Of a DNA stretch of 64,000 bases, positions 26,453 through 35,162 are shown in pieces. This stretch comes from Paenibacillus harenae DSM 16969 (GTDB lineage Bacteria > Bacillota > Bacilli > Paenibacillales > Paenibacillaceae). The position numbers and the translations under genes are program-made. Below the pieces are notes generated by a model. The model was given only the letters and a program-made list of their open reading frames with translations, made no database searches and was not told the origin of the DNA. Position 1 is the stretch's first letter. Each line of letters starts with the position of its first letter. The stretch covers positions 1,808,710-1,872,709 of the forward strand of contig NZ_KE383842.1 in NCBI RefSeq assembly GCF_000422465.1. Direction: 5' to 3'.

Positions 26453-28156
26453 CTAGTTCGGCATTTGCAGCGTCGCTACTTCTTTGCCCTTCAGATTTTC
26501 ATTGACGAACGCCATCGCTTCTTTATATCCCGTTTTCTCCATCTGCCCCCTCAGGTCGTTAATAATTTTAAGCGCAGCCTCATCGGACTTGGCGTAGATA
26601 GCTTCTTTCCACACATCGCCGATTTTATCCATCGACGGCTTCAGCATTTCCCATTGCTCCGACTTCACGATGACATCGCCCGGATTATAAGCGGAGATCA
26701 CGCTGATTCCGTTCGGACGAAGAATCTTCCGCGCATTATCCATGGCGGCGATCCGAGCCTGATCGTCCCAAATGTTGCCGCCTGCAGCTGATTTAATACG
26801 GTCCTGGCCGGACATCGATTCGAGGCCGATGCTGATCCCCTCATTCTTCTTCGCCTTGCCGGTCGTGTCTTCCGTAAATTTATCGAACCATTCCTGCTTC
26901 GCGACCGGTTTTCCGTTCTCCATGTCCCAATGTACGCCCTGTACGCCGTAACGGACCAGCATAAAGCCTTCGTCCGAAGCCAAGTAGTCGAGCAGGCGGA
27001 GCGCGGCGTCCACGTTTTTCGATTTTTTCGGAATAACCGTCACGTTATTGCCTTGAATCGCCAGATCGACCGGACGGTTCGGCTCCGCGCCCGCACGCTC
27101 AAGCGGGCCAATCGGCACGTAATCGGAACCCGGATGCGCTTTCACAAAGTCCTTGGAAGCGTCGAGAATAGCCGGATAGTGCGCAGCGAGCACCGCGATG
27201 CGGCCCTGCTTGATTTTCTCATTCGCGATCGGATCCGTCTGCGTGAATGCTTCCGGATCAAGAAGTCCTTCCTCGATCATTTTGCGGTAGTAAAGCGTGT
27301 AATCTTCGTATGCTTTTGTGAAAAAGCTGTTTTCCAGCGTTCCGTCACCCTTATCGATATATCCTGCGCCATAGAACATCGAGCTTCCGATACCGACAGC
27401 CCAGCCGTTATGGAAGCCGCCAAGCGGGATAACCGGCAAGCCGTTTTCTTCCAGACCCGCGTCCTTGATTTTCTTCAGGAAGCCATACAGATCCTCCTTC
27501 GTGACGATCGATTGCGGATCCACCCCGACCTTCTCCGCAATATCCTTCCGGACATAGAAGCCGTACAGCCAATCCATCGCATCCTCGGGCGCTGCAGGAT
27601 GGTTCTGGTAGAGCAGAAATTGCTTGCCGCCGTACGCGTTAAATGCTTTCTCGTAAAGCGCCGGAGGAACATTTTCTTCCGCGATGCCTTTCGCCAGATT
27701 CGGATATTTATCAAGCTTATCGGACAAATCGACGAGCTGATCCTCTTTGGCCGCTTTAATAATGCCGTCCAACTCGCCTCCCCATGCCGGACCGGTATAA
27801 ATATCAGGCAAATCCTGCGTCGCGAAGATTGCGTTTACCTTCTCGACCTCGCTGCCCTTCGTATACTCCCATTCAATGGTAACGCCGGTTTTCTCTTTGA
27901 TGACCTGTTCGACCGCAGTCATGTCGACATCGGATCCAGTTGAACCGTTCCAGTTGTGAAGCACCTTAAGCGTCACTTGCTCGAAACCTGAACCCCCTTC
28001 AGATACGCCGTTGTTTGCAGACGGCGTATTGCTTCCGCCGTTGTCTGCGCCTTGGTTGTTGTTGCTGTTGCTGCTGTTGCTGCAAGCAAAAAGCGTTCCT
28101 AGCATGAAGATGACGACCAGCAGCAGCGAAGCGTTTTTAAACCGTTTGTTCCTCAT
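26453..28156 (-). CDS. Extracellular solute-binding lipoprotein (LipO-like)
   Basis: A 567-residue binding lipoprotein with a lipobox ending GTLFAC (Cys25) and a Ser/Asn-rich linker. Mature segments include VTLKVLHNWNGSTGSDVDM, QDLPDIYTGPAWGGEL and VDAALRLLDYLASDEGFML, typical of the large binding proteins paired with LplB/YtcP-type permeases in Paenibacillus-like bacteria. GGGAGGG precedes the ATG. It lies 55 bases after the permease gene and before the putative glycosidase, and should deliver an oligosaccharide to that importer. Confidence 0.9.
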   Translation of the reverse strand: MRNKRFKNASLLLVVIFMLGTLFACSNSSNSNNNQGADNGGSNTPSANNGVSEGGSGFEQVTLKVLHNWNGSTGSDVDMTAVEQVIKEKTGVTIEWEYTKGSEVEKVNAIFATQDLPDIYTGPAWGGELDGIIKAAKEDQLVDLSDKLDKYPNLAKGIAEENVPPALYEKAFNAYGGKQFLLYQNHPAAPEDAMDWLYGFYVRKDIAEKVGVDPQSIVTKEDLYGFLKKIKDAGLEENGLPVIPLGGFHNGWAVGIGSSMFYGAGYIDKGDGTLENSFFTKAYEDYTLYYRKMIEEGLLDPEAFTQTDPIANEKIKQGRIAVLAAHYPAILDASKDFVKAHPGSDYVPIGPLERAGAEPNRPVDLAIQGNNVTVIPKKSKNVDAALRLLDYLASDEGFMLVRYGVQGVHWDMENGKPVAKQEWFDKFTEDTTGKAKKNEGISIGLESMSGQDRIKSAAGGNIWDDQARIAAMDNARKILRPNGISVISAYNPGDVIVKSEQWEMLKPSMDKIGDVWKEAIYAKSDEAALKIINDLRGQMEKTGYKEAMAFVNENLKGKEVATLQMPN

Positions 28157-28211
28157 AAGAACCCTCCCAAGTACTATTATTTAGATATGATAAAGTCCGG
28201 ATCGCGGACGT

Positions 28212-29108
28212 TTACCCTTTCACAGAGCCGATCATGACACCTTTGACAAAGTAGCGCTGCAAGAACGGATACACGCACAATATCGGGAAAACGGTTATGA
28301 CAAGCAGCGCCATCCGAAGCGATTCCGGCGTAGCTCCGGCCACGTTGATGTCAACCGTCTGGCCGCCCTGCTGCGCCGCCCTCTGCATGGAGGACGAAAG
28401 CGCTTCCGCCTCGGTCAGCAGTTCCTGGAGAAGCGTCTGTACGGGAATCAGATCTTTGTCGGACACGTAATAGGCGCCGGAAAACCAATCGTTCCAATGC
28501 GTTACCCCGATGAATAATGAAATGGTAGCGAGCACGGGGCCGGACAACGGCAGGATGATCCGCATAAAAATTTGGAAATCGCCGTACCCGTCAATGCGCG
28601 CCGACTCCTCCAGCTCCTCCGGAATGCCTTGCAGAAACGTGCGGATGATGACGATATGCATGAAGTTGAACAGAAACGGAATGACATATACCCAAAAGGT
28701 GTTAATGAGATGAAGTTTCTGCAGCGTGATGAAGAACGGAATAAACCCTGCGCTGAAGATCGTCGGCAAAAAGATATAAAAGGTGAAAAACGTACGGCCG
28801 GGCAGCGTTTTTTTGGATAACGCGTAAGCCATTAGCGTGCAGAGCAGCACATGAAGAAACGTTCCGAGCAGCGTGCGCAGCAGCGTAATTTGATAGGCTT
28901 TCCAGATGCGGGCGTTCTCGAATACTTCCGCATAATTGTCCAGCGTAATTTTGCGCGGGAGGAAGTAGATGGCGCCCAACATCGAGTCTTTGCCGTCGTT
29001 CAGCGAGTAGGCAAGAATGTAGATAAACGGATAAATCATCGAGAAGGCTAACACCGTAAGAATCATGTAGTTAATGACCGAAAATACGGAAAATCGAGAT
29101 TGCGCCAA
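28212..29108 (-). CDS. Sugar ABC transporter permease (YtcP/LplC type)
   Basis: A 298-residue CUT1 permease with six spans and the EAA loop ESARIDGYGDFQIFMRIILPL. The C-terminal segment KGVMIGSVKG is typical for the group. It starts with TTG after AAGGAG, 13 bases downstream of the LplB-type permease gene, with which it forms the channel. There is no ATPase gene in the operon. Confidence 0.9.
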   Translation of the reverse strand: MAQSRFSVFSVINYMILTVLAFSMIYPFIYILAYSLNDGKDSMLGAIYFLPRKITLDNYAEVFENARIWKAYQITLLRTLLGTFLHVLLCTLMAYALSKKTLPGRTFFTFYIFLPTIFSAGFIPFFITLQKLHLINTFWVYVIPFLFNFMHIVIIRTFLQGIPEELEESARIDGYGDFQIFMRIILPLSGPVLATISLFIGVTHWNDWFSGAYYVSDKDLIPVQTLLQELLTEAEALSSSMQRAAQQGGQTVDINVAGATPESLRMALLVITVFPILCVYPFLQRYFVKGVMIGSVKG

Positions 29109-29121
29109 ATCAGATCACTCC

Positions 29122-30036
29122 TTAGAACAGAGATACGTCGCTGACCTTGCGGGCAATCCGGTTGACCGTCAAGATCAGAATAAACGCGATGACGCTTTGG
29201 AATAAGCCGACCGCGGCTGCATAGCTGAGCCTTCCGCCGCTGATCCCGGAGGTAATGACATGCACGTCGAGTACGCTGCCGATGGCGGCAGTCGCCGGTC
29301 CGTTTAACAGCAGAAGCTGCTCGTAGCCTGCACTCATCAAGCTGCCTGCCGATAGGATGAACAAGATGACCGCAATATTGCGAATGCCGGGAAGCGTAAC
29401 ATGCCAGATTTGCCGGAAACGGTTCGCTCCGTCGATTTTAGCCGCCTCGTATTGCTGCTGGTCAATGCCTGCGATCGCTGCCATATAAATAATGGAGTTC
29501 CAGCCGATGCTCTTCCAGATCTCTGAGCCGATGATGATTTGATAGAACCAGGACGTATTGTTCAAAAATTGTATAGGCTCCTGCATACCCATAGCTGCCA
29601 GCAAATCGTTGACCGGCCCGCCATATGGCGTTAACAGTCTTTGCATCAACGTGACGACCACGATCCAGGATACGAAGTGAGGCAAATACGAAAGCGTTTG
29701 CACCGTTTTCTTAAATTTGACGTTTCTGACCTCATTGAGAAGAACAGCCAGGATGATTGGCAGCGAAAACCCGATGAGAAGCTTCATCAGGCTTATGACG
29801 ATCGTATTGCGGATAATTTCATAGGATTGGTAATAGTCGAAAAATTGGCGGAAGTATTTCAGCCCTGCCCACGGACTGCCCGTAAAACCGCCCGAGAACA
29901 TAAAGTCCCGGAATGCAACCTGAACACCGTAAAGCGGAACATAAGAAAAGAGAAAAAACCATACGATGCCGGGCAGCATGAACAGGTAAAACAATTTGTG
30001 CCGCAGGATCCGCTTCCAGAGCGCGGATTGGTTCAC
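29122..30036 (-). CDS. Sugar ABC transporter permease (LplB type)
   Basis: About 304 residues with six membrane spans and the EAA loop YEAAKIDGANRFRQIWHVTLP. A GTG start at 30036 is preferred because GAGGAGGT precedes it by seven bases; the open frame upstream runs into the repeated leader hairpins. It is separated from the upstream GH38 gene by 223 bases that hold a structured element, so it may have its own leader or promoter. Confidence 0.9.
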   Translation of the reverse strand: MNQSALWKRILRHKLFYLFMLPGIVWFFLFSYVPLYGVQVAFRDFMFSGGFTGSPWAGLKYFRQFFDYYQSYEIIRNTIVISLMKLLIGFSLPIILAVLLNEVRNVKFKKTVQTLSYLPHFVSWIVVVTLMQRLLTPYGGPVNDLLAAMGMQEPIQFLNNTSWFYQIIIGSEIWKSIGWNSIIYMAAIAGIDQQQYEAAKIDGANRFRQIWHVTLPGIRNIAVILFILSAGSLMSAGYEQLLLLNGPATAAIGSVLDVHVITSGISGGRLSYAAAVGLFQSVIAFILILTVNRIARKVSDVSLF

Positions 30037-30055
30037 AAGCGCCACCTCCTCAAAG

Positions 30056-30079
30056 TTTTGCGAAGCAAAATCTTGCTTC
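30056..30079 (-). promoter_or_regulatory. Leader hairpin TTTTGC-GCAAAA before the LplB-type gene
   Basis: TTTTGC-gaa-GCAAAA (30056-30070) overlaps an alternative stem GAAGCAA-aatc-TTGCTTC (30062-30079), directly upstream of the GAGGAGGT ribosome site. The second stem recurs exactly at 30206-30223. Two mutually exclusive stems next to a ribosome site are a possible translational switch. Confidence 0.45.
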
Positions 30080-30110
30080 GGAAGCATTGGCTATCAAGTT
30101 TTGCCAAGCA

Positions 30111-30223
30111 GAAACACCTAACGTTGTCCTAGTAAGAGGACACAACCGTTTCGCGGAGAAATATAAGCCAATTTATCAGTGCTAAACTTATAAATTCTTA
30201 TATTTGAAGCAAAATCTTGCTTC
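30111..30223 (-). ncRNA. Candidate structured RNA element, copy A (leader of the LplB-type gene)
   Basis: Stem 1 pairs AAATATAAG (30159-30167) with CTTATATTT (30197-30205) and continues with AATTTAT (30170-30176) against ATAAATT (30190-30196). Stem 2 has outer arms GAAAC (30111-30115) and GTTTC (30148-30152) and an inner hairpin TTGTCCT/AGGAcaCAA. The same two-stem layout recurs at 57077-57167 with changed but still complementary bases. It lies 75 bases before the gene start on the coding (minus) strand. A DNA-level function is the alternative. Confidence 0.55.
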
Positions 30224-30259
30224 GGAACCGCCCCCGTCCGAGGCGGGTTTATTCCCGCT

Positions 30260-33200
30260 TCAGCCTTTCGTCAATCGGACGGTCTTGATCTCGAATGGAG
30301 TGAAGGAAAGCTTCAGGCAGCCGTCCTCCAGCTGAACCCGTTCAAGCGGGTTCTCCATCAAATCGGCCAGCCAACCCCCCGAAGCGGCGATATTCGTAAG
30401 GAGCGAAGTTGAAATTCGCGACCCGGACGTTTCGTATAACCGGATAATAAGGTCTTCTCCGTCCTCCGCCTTCTTCACCGTCTCCACCATAACGCCCGGA
30501 TGCTCCGGACGTAGATAAGATCTTGCTTCCGGCATCCCCGCCGCTTGGCTCATATCAGCAGCGACACCGGCCGCTCGGAGCGGAACATTCAGCTCGTACC
30601 CGCGCTTATAAACCTCCGCCTGTACATGGTTGCCTTGATGCGGATAAAGCGAATAAGTGAACAAGTGCTCCGCGCGGTCCGCCTCCGGATCAGGGTGTGA
30701 CGGGCTGCGCAGCAGATTGAGATCGAGCACGTTTTCCCAGACGCGATGACCGTATTTACAATCGTTCAGCAGCGCTACCCCGTAATCCGGTTCGGATAAA
30801 TCCACCCAATGATGGGCGCAAATTTCGTCCTTCGCGTAGTCCCGCATCGTATTGCGGTGCGTCGGCCGCTCGATGTACCCGAACTGAATTTCGCAGCTGG
30901 CGCTGTCCGACCTGATATGAACCGGGAACGAGGCGCGCAGCATCTTGCCGGATTCCTTCCAGTCGACTTCGGTTACGAAATCGATCCGGCGGCTTCCTTG
31001 CGTCAGCACGATCCTCTGCTTCAGGCTGGATTGGCCAAAAGAATAGCGGAGCAGGAAGCCGGACGTCGGCCCGTCGATGAACGTTTCCGATTCGGCAAGC
31101 CGCAGCGGCATACCGCCGGTTTGCCGGTAGTCCTGGCGGAAATCCCAAGCGTCGCCTTCATCATGATAGACGATCAGCTCGTTCGCCTTCTGTCCTTCCG
31201 GCACGATCTCCCGGCCGTACTCCTTGTCCCGGATGGACAAGATCGTACCGTCTTCCGCCAGCGCCACCGCAAGCAGATCATTCTCCGCCAGGCTGCCGGC
31301 TGCCGGCGCCCGCAATGCGTCGTCCGCTTCGGTGACTTCGGCGGATGCGGCAGCTTCGGCTTCAGCATGGATCGGCGCCGCGGCCAGCGCATATCCCATC
31401 GCCGGTACACGAACGCGCAGCCAGCGGCCGTCCCGCTTCAGCCACTCTTCCCGCTCCCAGCTTAAGGAATTGAATACCGCGATCGCATCCGAGCCGCTCT
31501 CTCCGGCACGAAGCTTCCCGGCAACCGCGTCATAAGCCGAGGCAATGAGCCGTTCCACGCGGTCGAGCAGCAAGGCGTACCGTTCCAATGATTCGTCGTA
31601 CACCCGTTTAATAGAGGATCCGGGCAAAATGTCATGGAACTGGTAGAGGAGCACTTCCTTCCATATTTCCTCCAGCTCCTCAGCCGGATAACGAACGCCC
31701 CCCTCCAATTCCGCAAGCACGGAAGCGAACTCCAGCTCCCGCAGCGCCTTCTCCAGCTTCCGGTTAAACCGTTTATTCCTAGCCTGGCTCGTTAACGTCC
31801 CTTGGTGCTTCTCCAAGTAAAGCTCCCCGCGCCAAGACGGATACCGCGACATCTTCGCGCCCAATCTCTCGAAAAACCGCGCCGAAGGCTCTTGCACGAC
31901 GGGGCTTAAGCCAAGCAGGTTTTTCTCCCGCGCCAGCCGTTCCAAATGCTCCTCGCCGGGTCCGCCGCCTCCGTCGCCGATACCGAACAGCATGAGGCAC
32001 TCATCCGAAATATTTTTGTCCAAATACTCGCGTTCCGCCTTCACAATCGACCGGGGCGCCGCCGGACTGTTATACGTATCCTCGGGAGGCATGTGCGTCA
32101 ATACCCGCGAGCCGTCAAGCCCCTCCCACTGGAAGGTATGATGAGGATGCTTATTGTACACGCTCCAGGAAAGCTTCTGCGTCATCATGTAATCCACGCC
32201 TGACTTCTTCAAGATTTGCGGAAGGCTAGCCGTATAGCCGAACACGTCCGGCATCCACAGCGTCTTCATCTCCATCCCGAATTCCTGGTTAAAATACCGC
32301 TTCCCGTACAAAATTTGCCGGATCAGCGCTTCACCGCCGGGTACGTTCGTGTCCGACTCTACCCACATTGCGCCCTGCGGCTCCCAGCGCCCCTCCGCGA
32401 TTCGTTCCTTAACGCGCGCGTACAGCTTCGGATAATGCCGCTTCATCCAGTCATAAAGCTGAGGCTGGCTCGCGCCGAACACATAATCGGGATATTGCTC
32501 CATCATCCGCAGCGCTGTCGAGAACGTTCTCGCGCCTTTGCGGATCGTCTCACGGATCGGCCACAGCCAAGCCAGATCGATATGCGCATGTCCGATGGCG
32601 CTGATCGTCAGCACGGGATCTCCGCCCCGTTTTGCCAGCTGTTCGCTTAGAAGCGACCGCGCTGCCGCCACCTTCTCATCCGTCAGTTCCGTTAACAGCA
32701 GCGAAACATCATACAGCGCTTGAAAAATCCGCGCCTTCCGGGCCGTTCCTTCCGGCAGCCGCGCCGCCGTTTCCAGAAGCACCTCCGTATCGTAATACAG
32801 CTGCCGGACTTGTTCGCGGCATACCGCGATAACCGATTCCTTCAAGGTCCCGCTCCGGAAGCGGCCGAACAGGTCGTTGCAGCCGCCGTCGCCCCAAAGG
32901 TCAACGGTCTCCCCGCCGGTTGACGATTCGCTGATGTGAACGACTCTTTTGCCCGGCAAGCCGAGCGAATAATCGAACTCCGAATTAATATTTGTCAATC
33001 CTTGCGCCGGCGAGCCTTCTTCATCCACGAGGCACAGCTCGCCGTTAATATCGATCAGCAGAACGATTTTGCTGCCCTTTGCCTTCTCCGGCACTTTGCC
33101 GGTGAAGCGAAACCACCCGCAATCCCATAAGTTGCCCCAACGGTCGCCTGCAGTAAGTTCCAGTTTCCGCCCTGACATTCTGTCCTCGTACGGAACGGGC

Positions 33201-33313
33201 TCCGGCGTAATCCATGCCGTTACCTGCAGCTCCGCGACCGGCTCATAGATATGCCCTTTCAAACGTTCTAACATCGATTTCAGCTGATCCTCTCTTACCG
33301 TTTCATAGGGCAT
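30260..33313 (-). CDS. Glycoside hydrolase family 38 alpha-mannosidase (1017 residues)
   Basis: A long-form GH38 enzyme. It has an N-terminal beta-domain of about 230 residues (WGNLWDCGWFRFTGKVPE), then the catalytic barrel with zinc-binding SAIGHAHIDLAWLWP (His244, Asp246) and nucleophile Asp356 in LWMPDVFGYTASLPQ. The C-terminal beta-sandwich contains FGYIERPTHRNT. It hydrolyses alpha-mannosidic bonds in the cytoplasm; linkage is not predictable here. AAGGAGAC precedes the ATG. It heads an operon with an importer and an unrecognised glycosidase. The GntR/LacI-type gene lies just upstream, with a candidate operator between them. Confidence 0.93.
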   Translation of the reverse strand: MPYETVREDQLKSMLERLKGHIYEPVAELQVTAWITPEPVPYEDRMSGRKLELTAGDRWGNLWDCGWFRFTGKVPEKAKGSKIVLLIDINGELCLVDEEGSPAQGLTNINSEFDYSLGLPGKRVVHISESSTGGETVDLWGDGGCNDLFGRFRSGTLKESVIAVCREQVRQLYYDTEVLLETAARLPEGTARKARIFQALYDVSLLLTELTDEKVAAARSLLSEQLAKRGGDPVLTISAIGHAHIDLAWLWPIRETIRKGARTFSTALRMMEQYPDYVFGASQPQLYDWMKRHYPKLYARVKERIAEGRWEPQGAMWVESDTNVPGGEALIRQILYGKRYFNQEFGMEMKTLWMPDVFGYTASLPQILKKSGVDYMMTQKLSWSVYNKHPHHTFQWEGLDGSRVLTHMPPEDTYNSPAAPRSIVKAEREYLDKNISDECLMLFGIGDGGGGPGEEHLERLAREKNLLGLSPVVQEPSARFFERLGAKMSRYPSWRGELYLEKHQGTLTSQARNKRFNRKLEKALRELEFASVLAELEGGVRYPAEELEEIWKEVLLYQFHDILPGSSIKRVYDESLERYALLLDRVERLIASAYDAVAGKLRAGESGSDAIAVFNSLSWEREEWLKRDGRWLRVRVPAMGYALAAAPIHAEAEAAASAEVTEADDALRAPAAGSLAENDLLAVALAEDGTILSIRDKEYGREIVPEGQKANELIVYHDEGDAWDFRQDYRQTGGMPLRLAESETFIDGPTSGFLLRYSFGQSSLKQRIVLTQGSRRIDFVTEVDWKESGKMLRASFPVHIRSDSASCEIQFGYIERPTHRNTMRDYAKDEICAHHWVDLSEPDYGVALLNDCKYGHRVWENVLDLNLLRSPSHPDPEADRAEHLFTYSLYPHQGNHVQAEVYKRGYELNVPLRAAGVAADMSQAAGMPEARSYLRPEHPGVMVETVKKAEDGEDLIIRLYETSGSRISTSLLTNIAASGGWLADLMENPLERVQLEDGCLKLSFTPFEIKTVRLTKG

Positions 33314-33489
33314 CGCCTAGTCTCCTTCCCAGCCTGATATATCGTTCGAACTCATGCAAATATGTAATGCCGGCTGCCAGTGCATATAAAAGTTACCATG
33401 CTCATCCGAATGAACAGGTTATACCGGTCATAGATCCTCTCTCGCTGCCTAGTGAGAGGCCTAATTTCAATATAATATATAAGTTGAAT

Positions 33490-33500
33490 ATATTCAATAT
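33490..33500. promoter_or_regulatory. Candidate operator 1 (ATATTCAATAT) of the GH38 operon
   Basis: An 11-bp palindrome with a central C/G, lying between the regulator's terminator and the GH38 gene. The identical sequence occurs twice more, at 34843 and 34931, upstream of the regulator gene. Confidence 0.55.
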
Positions 33501-33507
33501 ATAATTA

Positions 33508-33545
33508 AAAAAAGATCTTTTCCGCTGAAGGAAAAGATCTTTTTT
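33508..33545 (-). terminator. Terminator after the GntR/LacI-type regulator
   Basis: A 16-bp stem (AAAAAAGATCTTTTCC / GGAAAAGATCTTTTTT) with a six-base loop. It separates the regulator transcript from the GH38 operon and is nearly symmetrical in both directions. Confidence 0.85.
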
Positions 33546-33569
33546 AAACAACTCTGATTACGTCTCTGT

Positions 33570-34730
33570 TTACGTCTTCGCGGGATATGCGCCTGTCGTC
33601 TGTCCGACGACCAGCTCCGGCTTGATGACTATTTTGCTGTATTTTTGCGCCTGTTCCTGATTGCCTTCAATGATACCGAGAAGCCTGCCAGCCGCCTGAT
33701 AGCCCATGTCATGCTCAAATTGCTTAATGTGAGTGAAGATGCCGAACTCCTCCACGATCGAGGTCGGATCGTCGAAGCTGATGATGGACAAATCATCCGG
33801 CACGTTCAAACCGGCTTGGCGCGCCATTTGGTAAATTTGAACCCCAAGCCGCCCGTTAAGCGTGATGTAGGCCGTCGCCATGCGGTTCCGGATATAACGG
33901 TACAACGGATGCTTCTCCGAATCCTTTAAGCTTCCCACATAAAAACCCGTAATCATGTGGGCGGGATTGATCAATGCTCCCTTTTCCTTTAACGCGTTCA
34001 TGTAGCCGTCAATACGTTCCTGCACCGTCACCGTCTGAAGAGGGGAATCGGAGCAGATCGCAATCTCCCGGTGGCCGAGCTCCCACAAATAATCAACCGC
34101 AAGCTTTGTTCCAAGGCGCCCGTCTGCAGCGATATAATCGGTCTCGACGCCAGGCAAATATCGGTCGATGAGCACGAACGGGTATCCGGAGAACTTCATG
34201 CCGAGTATTTCCTCGTTGTAATTTTCTTCATCCACCGGAAATACGAGCAGCCCCTCTGCTCCGACGTCCATTAACGTCTTAATCGCTTCCTTTTCCTTCT
34301 CCAGATCGCCGCCGGACAGAAGAATCATGCTCCTGTAGCCTTTCTCATGAAGCGCCTTCTGTACGCCGTCGATCAACCGGATCGCAAAATAATCGTAGAT
34401 GGAAGGCATCACTAGCCCGATTAACCGCGTCTGCAGTCCGTGCTCCCTGCGTTCCTCGTCAGCTGCCGCGATCGATCGCGCAGCTTCTCCGGCCCCTCTC
34501 GCTTCCTTGCCGCTTACAAAACTTCCTTTGCCGGGCACCCGGGTAATCATCCCGTCATTCGCCAAGCCGGCCATGGCGTTAACAACTGTGATTTTACTCA
34601 CATTAAACCGTTTCATAAGATCCTTTTCCGTTGGAATGCGGTCTCCCGCTTTCAGTCCTTCAGAATCGATCAGGTCCCGGATGTAGTCCTGTATTTTCTG
34701 ATAGAGCGGGGTGCGAACTGTTGAATTCAT
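33570..34730 (-). CDS. GntR-type helix-turn-helix regulator with LacI-like sugar-binding domain (AraR-like)
   Basis: About 386 residues. The winged-helix GntR domain (about 1-75) contains AGDRIPTEKDLMKRFNVSK and MITRVPGKGSFV. The rest is a periplasmic-binding-protein-like sensor (LIGLVMPSIYDYFAIRLIDG, LGHREIAICSDSP, DDLSIISFDDPT). This is the AraR architecture, which releases DNA on binding a sugar. The ATG at 34730 is preferred to an in-frame TTG two codons upstream. It stands directly upstream of the GH38 operon, and three identical palindromes flank it, fitting autoregulation plus control of the operon. Confidence 0.9.
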   Translation of the reverse strand: MNSTVRTPLYQKIQDYIRDLIDSEGLKAGDRIPTEKDLMKRFNVSKITVVNAMAGLANDGMITRVPGKGSFVSGKEARGAGEAARSIAAADEERREHGLQTRLIGLVMPSIYDYFAIRLIDGVQKALHEKGYRSMILLSGGDLEKEKEAIKTLMDVGAEGLLVFPVDEENYNEEILGMKFSGYPFVLIDRYLPGVETDYIAADGRLGTKLAVDYLWELGHREIAICSDSPLQTVTVQERIDGYMNALKEKGALINPAHMITGFYVGSLKDSEKHPLYRYIRNRMATAYITLNGRLGVQIYQMARQAGLNVPDDLSIISFDDPTSIVEEFGIFTHIKQFEHDMGYQAAGRLLGIIEGNQEQAQKYSKIVIKPELVVGQTTGAYPAKT

Positions 34731-34842
34731 AAGCAATCACCAAACTTCATATTGATATTTGTAATATATAATATAGGTTTGGCGGTGATTAAGCAATCCC
34801 CATCCCGTTTGTCGAATAAGATCATTTATTGGGAGTAACATA

Positions 34843-34853
34843 ATATTCAATAT
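34843..34853. promoter_or_regulatory. Candidate operator 2 (ATATTCAATAT)
   Basis: Exact match to the 11-bp palindrome at 33490, located 113 bases upstream of the GntR-type regulator start, consistent with autoregulation. Confidence 0.5.
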
Positions 34854-34930
34854 ACCGACTTTCCTAATCCACCCTTCCGCCGCTCATTATTTTTGATGAA
34901 ATTTATCGGAAAAGGAAATTAAATTTATAT

Positions 34931-34941
34931 ATATTCAATAT
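34931..34941. promoter_or_regulatory. Candidate operator 3 (ATATTCAATAT)
   Basis: Third exact copy of the palindrome, 201 bases upstream of the regulator start, inside the run TATATATATTCAATATGTAT. A spacing of 88 bp from operator 2 (about eight helical turns) would allow DNA looping. Confidence 0.5.
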
Positions 34942-35010
34942 GTATTAATTTGTTCATTTTGCCATCACTTGTAGTCGGGTACCATATCCATCCCTCTATG
35001 CTCATAAAAG

Positions 35011-35044
35011 AAAAGCCAACCCGATAGAACGGGTTGACCTCTTT
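35011..35044 (-). terminator. Terminator after the FAD oxidoreductase
   Basis: On the minus strand CAACCCG pairs with CGGGTTG across a six-base loop, extended by AAAGAGG against the downstream GCTTTTCTTTT tract. It lies about 120 bases beyond the stop codon. Confidence 0.7.
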
Positions 35045-35121
35045 ATAGGCGCTGCACTCGCCGCTACTCTTCCTAACTTCTCACCTTCCCATTAGCTATC
35101 AGCCTCGGGTAACTGGTGTTC

Positions 35122-35160
35122 TTAATATTCGATCATCTCCGCACACGGACAGCCGCCGCA
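35122..35160 (-). pseudogene. Decayed short duplicate of the oxidoreductase C-terminus
   Basis: In a frame shifted relative to the intact gene, this stretch reads CGGCPCAEMIEY then stop. The true C-terminus reads NGCPRAEIIEIRVY. The likeness over about twelve codons suggests the tail of a lost paralogue or a partial duplication. It is too short for certainty. Confidence 0.35.
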
Positions 35161-35162
35161 GG

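Larger units (their letters stand above)
34731..35162. other. Intergenic region with two operator copies and a terminator
   Basis: A 432-bp gene-free stretch. The AT-rich left half carries two of the three ATATTCAATAT palindromes and promoter-like sequence for the GntR-type gene. The right half has the terminator of the FAD oxidoreductase (35011-35044). A short decayed copy of that gene's 3' end (35122-35160) follows. Confidence 0.6.

Noticed and set aside
26930..27943. 337-codon plus-strand frame opposite the second binding lipoprotein
   Set aside because: An antisense shadow of a clear solute-binding protein.
33140..33313. A catabolite site before the second GH38 operon
   Set aside because: No sequence close to the cre consensus was found between 33313 and 33570.
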